Below, piece after piece: positions 8,097 to 17,100 of a DNA stretch of 41,261 nt. The stretch spans positions 1 to 41,261 of the forward strand of contig JACMPC010000188.1 in assembly GCA_014377705.1 (NCBI GenBank), written 5' to 3'. Within the stretch, counting starts at the first letter, position 1. Each line of letters opens with the position of its first letter. The position numbers and the translations under genes were made by a program. This DNA is from Dermatophilaceae bacterium (GTDB taxonomy: Bacteria; Actinomycetota; Actinomycetes; Actinomycetales; Dermatophilaceae). Under the pieces are notes generated by a model that was not told the origin of the DNA, ran no database searches, and worked only from the letters and a program-made list of their open reading frames with translations.

Positions 8097-9140
8097 ATGA
8101 CCACAAGCAAGCAAGGCAGGCGCCCGACGACGATATATTCCGTCGCCCAGCTGGCCGGAGTGTCCATCGCCACCGTCTCGCGGGTGCTCCAGGGAACCAG
8201 GGCGACCTCACCCCAGACCCGGGCGAAGGTGCTGCGTGCCGTCGAGGAGCTCAACTACGTGCCGCTTCAGGCCGCCCGCAGCCTGGCCGTCCACCGGCAC
8301 GAGGCTCACGGGATCGTGGTCCCCGACCTGATCGGCCCGTACTACTCCGAGCTGCTGATGGGATACGAGTCGGCCGCCGCGGAGCTCGGTCAGAGCGTGG
8401 TCATCGTCGTGGCGCACCCCAGCGAGGAGGCGACCAGAGCTGTCCGGCTCTCCAGCCGGGTGGATGGCCTGGTGGTGGCGAACTCGACGTTCTCGGACGA
8501 GGTGGCGAGCTCGCTGGCCCGGCGGACCCCGGTCGTGCTGCTCGCGCGTCCCGCCGTCGCCGGATGCGACGCCGTGTCAGCTGAGAACCTGCAGAGCTCG
8601 ATGGCGCTGACCGAGCACCTTCTGGACCATGGGAGGCGCAGGCTGTGCTTCGTCGGGGACCCTGATGGCTCACCGGACGTCCAGGAGCGCTATCTCGGCT
8701 TCACCACTGCCCTGGCCGCCTCGGGCACGGCGGTTATGGGGCCGATCGTGAAGGTCGGTTTCCGTGAACGTTCCGGAGCCGATGTTGCCGGTCAGGTTCT
8801 TGGCCACGGCACGCCGCCCGATGCCCTGGTCTGTGCCAACGACGAGCTCGCCCTGTCGACGATGAAGGCGCTGCAGCACTCAGGTGTCCGTGTCCCGGAC
8901 GACATGGCGATCGTGGGCTGGGACGACGTGATGACCTCGCGCTATGTCAGCCCTGGCCTGACGACCGTTCGTCAGCCCCTGTACGAGCTGGGCCGCGCCG
9001 CAGCGACGCGGCTCCATGAACGTATTGCCGGCGCCCCGACGGCGCCGGAACCACTGATCCTGCCGACCGAACTGGTGCTGCGGACCTCGTGTGGCTGTCC
9101 TGAGAAGGACGACCGCGACGAGCCGTGGGCCACGAGCTGA
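8097..9140 (+). CDS. LacI-family transcriptional regulator
   Basis: A sugar-responsive DNA-binding repressor. The 347 residues start with a helix-turn-helix at about 13-32 (YSVAQLAGVSIATVSRVLQG), followed by the hinge helix ending near residue 65. A periplasmic-binding-protein-like effector domain follows (GIVVPDLIGPYYSEL to TELVLRTSCGC). The ATG has GAGGGCGG about 10 bases upstream. Two operator-like palindromes precede the gene, and the sugar-binding lipoprotein starts 47 bases after its stop with no terminator between. Regulator and transport genes may therefore share a transcript. From the enzymes downstream, the effector is probably a beta-1,2-gluco-oligosaccharide or glucose derivative; that part is inference. 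Confidence 0.93.
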   Translation: MTTSKQGRRPTTIYSVAQLAGVSIATVSRVLQGTRATSPQTRAKVLRAVEELNYVPLQAARSLAVHRHEAHGIVVPDLIGPYYSELLMGYESAAAELGQSVVIVVAHPSEEATRAVRLSSRVDGLVVANSTFSDEVASSLARRTPVVLLARPAVAGCDAVSAENLQSSMALTEHLLDHGRRRLCFVGDPDGSPDVQERYLGFTTALAASGTAVMGPIVKVGFRERSGADVAGQVLGHGTPPDALVCANDELALSTMKALQHSGVRVPDDMAIVGWDDVMTSRYVSPGLTTVRQPLYELGRAAATRLHERIAGAPTAPEPLILPTELVLRTSCGCPEKDDRDEPWATS

Positions 9141-9187
9141 GACAGGATCACTGCATTCGGGCCCTGCCCCGACCAAGGAGAACAACG

Positions 9188-10468
9188 ATGAAACGCAACA
9201 CCAGCGCCACCGCAGTGGTCGCGCTCGCCCTGACGGCAGCGATGGGCCTGTCTGCCTGTGGTCGGTCGACTGAGAAGGCCGCTACCCCGGCCGACAAGGC
9301 GGCAACCGTCAGCTCGGGCAAAGCCACCGGGACCATCACGGTCTGGGCCATGGGCGGCGAGGGCGACAAGCTGCCCACGCTCGCCAAGGAGTTCGAAGCG
9401 CTCAACCCCGGCGTGAAGATCAACGTGACCCCCATGCCGTTCGATGCCGCGCACGACAAGCTCGCCACGGCCATCACCGCCGGCAAGACCCCGGACATCT
9501 CCCAGATCGGAACGACCTGGATGGGTGAGTTCGCCACCCAGGCGCTCGACCCGACGCCGGCTTCGATCGACAAGACCTCCTTCTTCGAGGGAGCCCAGAA
9601 GACCACTGAGGTGGGCGGGACGTCATACGGCGTCCCGTGGTACGTCGAGACCCGCCTCGTCTACTACCGCAAAGACCTTGCTGCCAAGGCTGGAATCACC
9701 ACGATGCCGACCGACTGGGCCGGCCTGAAAGCCATGGCCAAGGCGATGCAGACCAAGGCCGGCGCCAAGTGGGGCATCGACCTGCAGCCCGGCGGCCAGG
9801 GCTCCTGGCAGTCAGTCCTGCCCTTCGCCTGGTCCAACGGCGCCGAGGTGGCCACCTCCGACCAGAAGAAGTACACCTTCGACACTCCCGGGACGGTCGA
9901 GGCCACAAAGTACTACCAGAGTTTCTTTACCGACAAGATCGCCGCCAAGCAGCTTCCGCTGAACTCGCGCGCGCCCAGCTTCGTCGATGGCTCCGTCCCG
10001 ATGTTCATCTCCGGTCCGTGGGAGATGGGCGGCCTGAACGACCTGGGCAAGGCCGGCTTCAAGGAGAAATATGGCGTGATGCAGATGCCCAAGCAGAAGA
10101 CCGCCACCTCGTTCGTCGGCGGCTCCGACCTCGCGGTGTTCAAGAAGAGCACGAACCGCGACAGCGCCTGGAAGTTCGTCCAGTGGCTCTCTGACCCCAA
10201 GGTCCAGGTCAAGTGGTACTCACTGTCCACCGACCTGCCTTCGGTCAAGAGCGCCTGGACCGACCCGGCGCTGGCCGCGGACCCGAAGCTCGCGGTGTTC
10301 GGCAAGCAGCTTGAGGACGCCAAGGCCCCGCCGGCCACCGCCACCTGGGAACAGGTCGCGGCGGCGTTCGACACCGAGATGGAGAAGGTCGCCAAGTCCG
10401 GGCTCGACCCGGCGGCCGCACTGAAGACCGTGCAGTCCAAGGCTGACTCCATCGGCACTGGCAACTAG
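9188..10468 (+). CDS. sugar-binding lipoprotein of an ABC importer
   Basis: The extracellular binding protein captures the oligosaccharide and delivers it to the two permeases. The ATG at 9188 has an ideal AAGGAG (9175-9180) seven bases upstream and gives 426 residues. A more upstream in-frame GTG would spoil the signal peptide. Residues 1-24 are a lipoprotein signal with lipobox LSAC, so Cys24 should be lipid-anchored. An Ala/Lys/Thr linker leads to a family 1 solute-binding fold (TITVWAMGGEGDKLPTLAKEF, PDISQIGTTWMGEF, FVGGSDLAVFKKS). The gene is two bases from the first permease. The position corresponds to the sophoro-oligosaccharide-binding protein of Listeria innocua, but ligand identity is inferred only from the neighbouring enzymes. 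Confidence 0.93.
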   Translation: MKRNTSATAVVALALTAAMGLSACGRSTEKAATPADKAATVSSGKATGTITVWAMGGEGDKLPTLAKEFEALNPGVKINVTPMPFDAAHDKLATAITAGKTPDISQIGTTWMGEFATQALDPTPASIDKTSFFEGAQKTTEVGGTSYGVPWYVETRLVYYRKDLAAKAGITTMPTDWAGLKAMAKAMQTKAGAKWGIDLQPGGQGSWQSVLPFAWSNGAEVATSDQKKYTFDTPGTVEATKYYQSFFTDKIAAKQLPLNSRAPSFVDGSVPMFISGPWEMGGLNDLGKAGFKEKYGVMQMPKQKTATSFVGGSDLAVFKKSTNRDSAWKFVQWLSDPKVQVKWYSLSTDLPSVKSAWTDPALAADPKLAVFGKQLEDAKAPPATATWEQVAAAFDTEMEKVAKSGLDPAAALKTVQSKADSIGTGN

Positions 10469-10470
10469 TC

Positions 10471-11448
10471 ATGACAGCCCTTTCTCCGGCGCACGATCCG
10501 CAGGCGTCTGCCGTCCCACCAGTGGATGGCAGGCCCCCGGCTGCGCGCCGGAGAAAGGGCGGCCGCAGGGACAACTCGGCCCGACAGAGCCGGGCCGCCT
10601 GGATCCTGGCGCTGCCGTTCATGCTGCTCTTCGTGGTGTTCACGGCCGGGCCGGTCATCTCCTCCCTCTACTTCAGCTTCACCGATATCAGGTCCAGGGA
10701 CCTGCGCACGCCGTTCGCCGTGACCTTCGTCGGACTGCAGAACTACGCCCACGTCTTTGCGGACGACAGGTTCCGGACGGCCGCCTTCAACACCGCCTAC
10801 TTCGTGGTCATCGGCGTCCCGGTGACGCTGGGCATCGCCCTGGCGGCTGCGTTGGCCCTGAACACGGGAATCACGAAGTTCCGCACGCTCTTCCGGGTCG
10901 GCTACTACACCCCCGTGGTCACCTCGATCGTCGCCGTGGCCGTGGTGTGGCGGTTCCTGCTTCGCGAGGACGTCGGGCTGGTCAACACCGTTCTGCGCTG
11001 GTTCGGCGTCAACGGGCCGGACTGGCTCGGGTCCACCACGTGGGCGATGCCCTCACTGATCGCGATGGCCTCCTGGCGCAACTTCGGCACGGCGATGATC
11101 ATCTTCCTCGCCGGGCTGCAGTCCGTGCCGCTGATGCTGCACGAGGCTGCCGCCATCGACGGCGCCAACGGCTGGCAGCGGTTCCGGCACATCACGGTGC
11201 CCCTGCTGCGCCCGACCATCCTGTTCGTCATGGTCACCACCATCGTCGGCTACCTGCAGTTCTTCGAGGAGCCCTTCGTGATGACCAACGGCGGACCGCT
11301 GGACTCCACGATCTCGATGTCCATGTTCACCTACCAGCAGTTCGGCTTCGGCAACTACGGGTTCGCCTCCGCAACGAGCTACGTGCTGTTCGTGATCATC
11401 GTCTGCCTCTCGGCAGTCCAGTTCCGATTCCTTCGCTCCAACACCTGA
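10471..11448 (+). CDS. ABC sugar permease, MalF-like
   Basis: One of the two membrane subunits of the oligosaccharide importer. The 325-residue protein has a polar, basic N-terminus of about 45 residues, then about six hydrophobic helices. The conserved cytoplasmic EAA loop (EAAAIDGANGWQRFRHITVP, starting near residue 225) contacts the ATPase. The ATG lies two bases after the binding-protein stop, so the genes are co-transcribed. No ATPase gene is present in the locus, so a shared MsiK-type ATPase elsewhere in the genome is presumably used, as is usual for actinobacterial sugar importers of this class. Confidence 0.93.
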   Translation: MTALSPAHDPQASAVPPVDGRPPAARRRKGGRRDNSARQSRAAWILALPFMLLFVVFTAGPVISSLYFSFTDIRSRDLRTPFAVTFVGLQNYAHVFADDRFRTAAFNTAYFVVIGVPVTLGIALAAALALNTGITKFRTLFRVGYYTPVVTSIVAVAVVWRFLLREDVGLVNTVLRWFGVNGPDWLGSTTWAMPSLIAMASWRNFGTAMIIFLAGLQSVPLMLHEAAAIDGANGWQRFRHITVPLLRPTILFVMVTTIVGYLQFFEEPFVMTNGGPLDSTISMSMFTYQQFGFGNYGFASATSYVLFVIIVCLSAVQFRFLRSNT

Positions 11449-11461
11449 CGGGAGGCGAGTC

Positions 11462-12298
11462 ATGTTAGGCAACAGGAAGTCCGCCACCTCGAAGTGGCTG
11501 CTCTACACCGTGGTGACGCTCGGGTTCGTGGCCGTCATCACGCCATTCGTCTGGATGATCCTCGGCAGCTTCAAGGGCCAGGGGGAGCTGCTGAGGGTCC
11601 CGCCGACCTGGTGGCCGCAGACGCCGACCCTCGACAACTACCGCACCCTCTTCGGCAAGGGACTCTTCCCCCGATCCTTCGCCAACTCCACCTTTGTAGC
11701 CGTCGTCATCACGGCGGCCAACGTCACCTTCTGCTCCATGGTCGGATATGCCCTGGCCAAGCTGAAGTTCCGTGGCAAGAACCTGGTCTTCGCCCTGGTC
11801 ATGGCCACCTTGATGGTCCCCGGGATGGTGACCCTGGTCCCCTTGTTCGTGCTCGTCGCCAACCTCGGGATGGTCGACACCTACCCCGGTCTGATCCTTC
11901 CCTTCCTGGTGACCCCGTTCGGTGTCTTCCTCATGCGGCAGTTCATCATCGACCTGCCGGATGACCTGCTGGACGCAGGCAGGATCGACGGAGCCGGTGA
12001 GATGCGGATATTCCGGCAGATTATCCTGCCCCTGTGCGGGCCGGGCCTGGCCACTCTCGGCATCCTCACCTTCCTCGGCAGCTGGAACAACTTCCTGTGG
12101 CCGCTGGTGGTCGCCCAGAACCAGGAGCACTACACCCTGCCGGTGGCGCTGGCCTTGTTCTCCAAGGATCAGCAGACGATCCCCAACTACGGCCTGCTGC
12201 TGGCCGGGGCGACCGTGGTCGTCGTGCCCGTCCTGATCGTCTTCCTCATCTTCCAGCGCCGGTTCATCGAGGGCATCGCCAGCACCGGCATCAAGTAG
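11462..12298 (+). CDS. ABC sugar permease, MalG-like
   Basis: The second membrane subunit of the importer. The 278 residues show about six hydrophobic helices and an EAA-type loop near 170-192 (DAGRIDGAGEMRIFRQIILP). GGGAGG-like GGGAGGCGAG precedes the ATG by a few bases. The gene follows the MalF-like permease by 13 bases. After its stop comes a 144-base gap filled mostly by a 16-bp tandem repeat, then the exported glucanase-like gene. Confidence 0.93.
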   Translation: MLGNRKSATSKWLLYTVVTLGFVAVITPFVWMILGSFKGQGELLRVPPTWWPQTPTLDNYRTLFGKGLFPRSFANSTFVAVVITAANVTFCSMVGYALAKLKFRGKNLVFALVMATLMVPGMVTLVPLFVLVANLGMVDTYPGLILPFLVTPFGVFLMRQFIIDLPDDLLDAGRIDGAGEMRIFRQIILPLCGPGLATLGILTFLGSWNNFLWPLVVAQNQEHYTLPVALALFSKDQQTIPNYGLLLAGATVVVVPVLIVFLIFQRRFIEGIASTGIK

Positions 12299-12318
12299 CC
12301 CGCTGTCTGCGCACGCCT

Positions 12319-12426
12319 GACCCTGAACCCGCTGACCCAAGACCACTGACTCTTAACCCGCTGGACCCTGAACCCGCTGGACTCTGAACCTGCTGGACTC
12401 TGAACCCGCTGGACTCTGCACCACAG
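12319..12426 (+). repeat. 16-bp tandem repeat between permease and exported enzyme
   Basis: Units related to GACTCTGAACCCGCTG run in register at 12348-12363, 12364-12379, 12380-12395 and 12396-12411. A degenerate partial copy lies at 12412-12426 and another copy at 12319-12334, separated from the array by a diverged unit. It is non-coding and lies just upstream of the ribosome-binding site of the next gene. Confidence 0.9.
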
Positions 12427-12442
12427 ACCAAGGGAATTGATC

Positions 12443-14080
12443 ATGACCGAACATGCCGTCACCCGCACCTCATTCGCCGCCACGAGACGCCAGATCCTCG
12501 CTGGGGGAGCGGCCGTCGCCGCGGTTGGCATCACCACTGCCCGCGCCACCAGCGCCCAGGCTGCCACCCCGGCCACCGCCGGCACGCCGGAGTCAGGGGT
12601 GGCTGCGGCCGCCACGCCCGGCTCGCGAGGTGCCGGTGGCATCGACCGCGGCACCATCCATCGCTGGGCCCGGGACACCTGGGCGTCTATGGTCGCCCTG
12701 ACCGATCCCCGGACCGGGCTGCCCGCCGACAACATCAGGGGGCCCCTGAAGTCGCCGACGCGCAGCGGGTACACCTCGCCGACCAACATCGGCGGATACC
12801 TATGGAGCACCGTCATCGCCCGCGAGCTCGGCATCATCAGCACGGGAGAGTGCCGCACGCGGCTGGCCGAGACCCTGAGCACCCTGAAGACGATGAAGCA
12901 CCACGAGCCCAGTGGCATGTTCTACAACTGGTACGACGAGGCCAACGGCAACGTGGTCACGGTGTGGCCCGAGAACGGCACCAAGGTCGACCCGTTCCTG
13001 TCCAGCGTGGACAACGGCTGGTTCGCGGCAGCGCTCATGGTCGTACGCAATGCTGAGCCGCGGGTTGCCGGGCTGGCGAACTCGTTGCTGAGCAAGATGA
13101 ACTTCGGCATGTTCTTCAACAAGGACGCGCGTCCGGGCATCGGTGGCCTGTTGCGTGGCGGTTTCTGGGACGCGCAGCCGGCCGGCGGCTTCACCAAGGG
13201 CAACTACCTCGGCATCGGCCCGGACGTCTTTTACACGAACAACCACTACGACATTCTTAACTCCGAGCCCCGTATCGCGACCTACATCGGCATCGCTCAC
13301 GGCCAGATCCCGTCGGCTGCCTACTACGCCACGATGAGGACCTTCCCGGACAGCTGGGACTGGCAGGAGCAGAAGCCTGTCGGTGAGCACCGCACCTATC
13401 ACGGCATCGACGTCTTCGAGGGCGCCTTCACCTACCGTGGAATGCACATCGTGCCGAGCTGGGGCGGAGACATGTTCGAGGCTCTCATGCCCGACCTCTT
13501 CGTGCCCGAAGCCAGCTGGGCACCGCGGTCCTGGGGCATCAACCACGCCCTGACGGTGCGCGCCCAGCGCGAGCACGGGCTGGACGAGGCCAAGTACGGC
13601 TACTGGGGGTTCTCTCCGGCCAGCAAACCCGGTGGCGGCTACAGCGAGTGGGGCGTCGACGCCATCGGGATGCGGCCTGACGGCTACCCGTCGGACATGG
13701 AGCACAGCGACTACTACGACGGCAGCTACCAGCCCCGGACCGGTTCCAGCCCCGACCCCGCCTGGGGCGACGGGGTCATCACCCCCCACGCGGCGTTCCT
13801 TGCCATGCAGTACGAACCCCGGCAGGCCTTCGACAACCTGGTCAAGATCGAGCGCGAGCTCAAGGCTTACGGCGAGGGCGGCTTCTACGACGCGGTCGCC
13901 GTCAAGTCCGGTGTCATCGCCAAGCGCTACCTCTCGCTCGATCAGGCCATGGTGCTCGGAGCGATCGGGAACGTGTTCTGCGACAACGTGATTCGGCGCC
14001 ACTTCATCAAGGGTGCGATCCAGTCCACGATCAGGCCGCTGATCGGTATCGAGGAGTTCGGCGCCGGGGTGATCTCCTGA
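12443..14080 (+). CDS. Tat-exported GH144/glucoamylase-like glucanase
   Basis: This is probably an extracellular endo-acting glucan hydrolase. The ATG at 12443 with AAGGGA eight bases upstream gives 545 residues. Residues 12-40 form a twin-arginine signal (ATRRQILAGGAAVAAVGI) with Ala-rich cleavage region, followed by an Ala/Thr/Pro linker to about 65. The mature protein looks like an all-helical six-hairpin glycosidase. The C-terminal half has features of the PF10091 glucoamylase-like family that includes GH144 endo-beta-1,2-glucanases: KYGYWGFSPAS, GDGVITPHAAFLAMQY, GEGGFYDAV and YLSLDQAMVLGAIGN. No lipobox or wall anchor is visible, so it should be released. The beta-1,2-glucan substrate is inferred from the oligoglucan phosphorylase next door; other glucans remain possible. 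Confidence 0.75.
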   Translation: MTEHAVTRTSFAATRRQILAGGAAVAAVGITTARATSAQAATPATAGTPESGVAAAATPGSRGAGGIDRGTIHRWARDTWASMVALTDPRTGLPADNIRGPLKSPTRSGYTSPTNIGGYLWSTVIARELGIISTGECRTRLAETLSTLKTMKHHEPSGMFYNWYDEANGNVVTVWPENGTKVDPFLSSVDNGWFAAALMVVRNAEPRVAGLANSLLSKMNFGMFFNKDARPGIGGLLRGGFWDAQPAGGFTKGNYLGIGPDVFYTNNHYDILNSEPRIATYIGIAHGQIPSAAYYATMRTFPDSWDWQEQKPVGEHRTYHGIDVFEGAFTYRGMHIVPSWGGDMFEALMPDLFVPEASWAPRSWGINHALTVRAQREHGLDEAKYGYWGFSPASKPGGGYSEWGVDAIGMRPDGYPSDMEHSDYYDGSYQPRTGSSPDPAWGDGVITPHAAFLAMQYEPRQAFDNLVKIERELKAYGEGGFYDAVAVKSGVIAKRYLSLDQAMVLGAIGNVFCDNVIRRHFIKGAIQSTIRPLIGIEEFGAGVIS

Positions 14081-14100
14081 GCAGCATCCTCGCCGGCACC

Positions 14101-17100
14101 ATGACAGCAGAGGGTGAAGCGTCCCGGACCGGCTGCGTCAGCAGCAGGTCAGGGATGGCGGCGAGGTTCACCACAAGCGGCGTCCTCCAGCGACTCGAGG
14201 TCGGCGACAGAAGCCTGCTCATGTACCCGGCAGACGAGCTCGAGGCCGGTCCGGCCAACCTGTACCTGCGGATTCGCGGAACCGAGGGCGCTGAGTCAAT
14301 GGCCCTGATGGGGCCCGGGAGCGACAGCACCGTCCGGTGGAACAGCGACGGACCCATCATCAGCGGCACCTGGCGCGAACTGGACTACAGCATCACCTTC
14401 CGGCTCGCCGACGCCTTCACCGCGTGGTTCTGGCATGTCTCGGTGACAAGCCGACGCTCGGCGCCCACCGAGATCGACCTCGTCTACGCGCAGGACCTTG
14501 CCCTGGCGCCCTACGGCGCGGTCCGGGCCTGCGAGTACTACGTCAGCCAGTATCTGGACCTCACCCCGGTTGAGACCCCCTCCGCAGGCATCGCTGTCGG
14601 GGTGCGCCAGAACATGCCGGGCCCGACCGCGCCGTGGGCGACCATCGGCTGCCTCACCGAAGGGACCGGGTGGGGGACCGACGCCCTCCAGCTGGTCGGA
14701 CGAGCCCACCATGCCGGGGCCCCGCTGCCGGGGCTGGCCAGCAACGACCTGCCCAGCACCCGCCTGCAGCACGAGCACACTCTCGCACTCCTGCAGGCCC
14801 GACCGGCTCAGCTGGCCGGGGGCGAGACCATGAGCACCGGGTTCTTCGGTGCGTACCAGGGCAACCATCCCGCGGCGACCTCCGACGACGACGCGCCGGT
14901 CGTCGCCGAGGTTCTGGCCCAGCCCGAGGCCCTGCGACCCGAAGCTCATGGACCTGTGACTCATGGACCTCAGACTCATGGACCTGTGAGTGACGCAGCC
15001 CCCATCGGTGGGGCCCCGGTCGCCGGGTCACTCTTCTCCTCAGCCCCGGCCCTGGAGTGCGCGCCCCTGGATGACAGTCAGCTTCTCAACCTGGCCGGCC
15101 CGGGACGCCGGCATGCCGAGTGGGATGGCCAGAGCCTGCTCAGCTACTTCGCGGACGATGGAAGCCACATCGTCACCAGCGCCAAGCAGACCGCAGTACT
15201 GCGTCCGCACGGCCACCTGATGCGGACCGGCACCGCGCTGGTGCCCGACGAGGGCAGCCTCACCACCACGACCTGGATGGCCGGGACGTTCCACTCCCAG
15301 GTGACCCAGGGGCACGCCAGCCTGAACCGGTTGCTGTCCACCCGCCGCAGCTACCTTGGCCTTCGACAGGCGCAAGGCCTGCGCGTCTTCGTGCAGTCCC
15401 CGCAGGGCCAGGACGGGTGGACCCTGCTGGACGAACCAAGCGCCTGGGCGGTGAGCCTGGACGCGTGCCGTTGGTGGTACGCCCACGACGGCGGCCTGCT
15501 GGAGGTCATCTCCACGGCACCTGCCGGTTCCCATGAGCTCGGCCTGACGGTTCGGGTGGTGCAGGGCCCACCGACCCGCATCCTCGTCTGCGCCAACGTG
15601 GCCCTTGACGGGGACGACGGCCAGGCCCCCGAGCCGCCGCTGATGGATCACGATGACGCCGGGGTCACGGTGCGGCCGCTGGCGGGTTCCCAGGCCTCGG
15701 CCAGGTTCCCCGCCGGATCGTTCCGGCTCTCCTGGGCACCCGGAGCCGTCGATCAGGCTGGCCGCGACGAAGCGCTCTTCCTGGACGGTCGTACCCGCGA
15801 CCTCCCGTGGATCACCCTGCGTACCGCGCCGACCAACGGGATCCACCTTTCGCTGACCGCCGCCCTGATCCCCGCCTCAAACCTGGCCGGACAGGACCTC
15901 ATCGAGCCGGACCTGGCCGGGCAGGATCTGCCGTTCTGGGATGGCATCAGCGCGTCGGTGCGGTTGCGGCCTCCGGCCGGCTCGACGCTGGCCCCGGAGA
16001 TCTCCAGGCTGGACACCGTGCTGCCGTGGTTCGCTCACGATGCGCTGATCCACTACCTCTCGCCGCGAGGGCTGGAACAGTCCACCGGCGGCGCCTGGGG
16101 CACCCGGGACGTGTGCCAGGGACCCGTGGGTCTGCTCATCGCCCTGGGACAGACCGCGCCGCTGCGCGACCTCATCGTCCGGGTCTTCCAGGCCCAGAAC
16201 GCGCGCGGCGACTGGCCCCAGTCCTTCGACTTCTACCCGCGAGAAGCCCTGGGCGGCCAGGACGCTCACGGTGATGTCGTGTTCTGGCCGGTCCTGGCAC
16301 TGGGGGAGTATCTCGCGGTCACCGGCGACGACAGTCTGCTGGCCGAGAGGCTCTCCTTCGTCGACGGGCGGGAAGCCACCGCCACGGAGCCGCTGCTCGA
16401 GCATGTCCGGCGCGCGCTGAACCTCATCGCCTCCAGCACGGTGCCTGGCACCCCGCTGCCGGCATACGGACACGGCGACTGGAACGACTCGCTGCAGCCG
16501 GCCGACCCACTCCTGGCTGCGCGCCTGTGCTCGACCTGGACTGCGACCCTTCAGGTGCAGGCGCTGGGCACGCTGGCAGGATCACTGCGGGCCGTGATCT
16601 CCCGACTCGACGGTCAGGGTGCCGCCCAGACCGACGTTCAAAGTGACGTTCAGAGTGACGGTCAAGGTGCCGGTCAGATTGCCGGTCACAGTGACGGTCA
16701 GAGGGCCGAGATCATCGGGTACGCGGAACAGTGTGAGCACATCGCGGACGAGACCGCCCAGGCCCTGCGCACTCTCCTCATGCGCGATGGTCTGCTCGCC
16801 GGCTACGGGCTGTTCGGCGACGACGGGTCGATCGAGCACCTGGTCCACCCGTGCGACCACCGGACGGGCCTGAGGTACGGGCTCCTGCAGATCATCCACG
16901 CGATCTCCGGAGATCTGCTCTCCCCGGGTGAGGCGCTCCAGCACCTGGACGTGCTGGACAAGCACCTGATCGGTCCGGACGGGGCGCGGCTCTTCGACCG
17001 CCCGGCCCGGTACCACGGCGGCCCGATGGAGGTCTTCCAGCGGGCTGAGGCGAGCACGTTCTTCGGTCGCGAGATCGGGATCATGTACACCCATGCCCAT

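Noticed and set aside
9125-9187. Upstream start of the sugar-binding protein at 9125
   Set aside because: It would place 21 residues before a typical lipoprotein signal and overlaps the end of lacI; ATG 9188 has an ideal AAGGAG.
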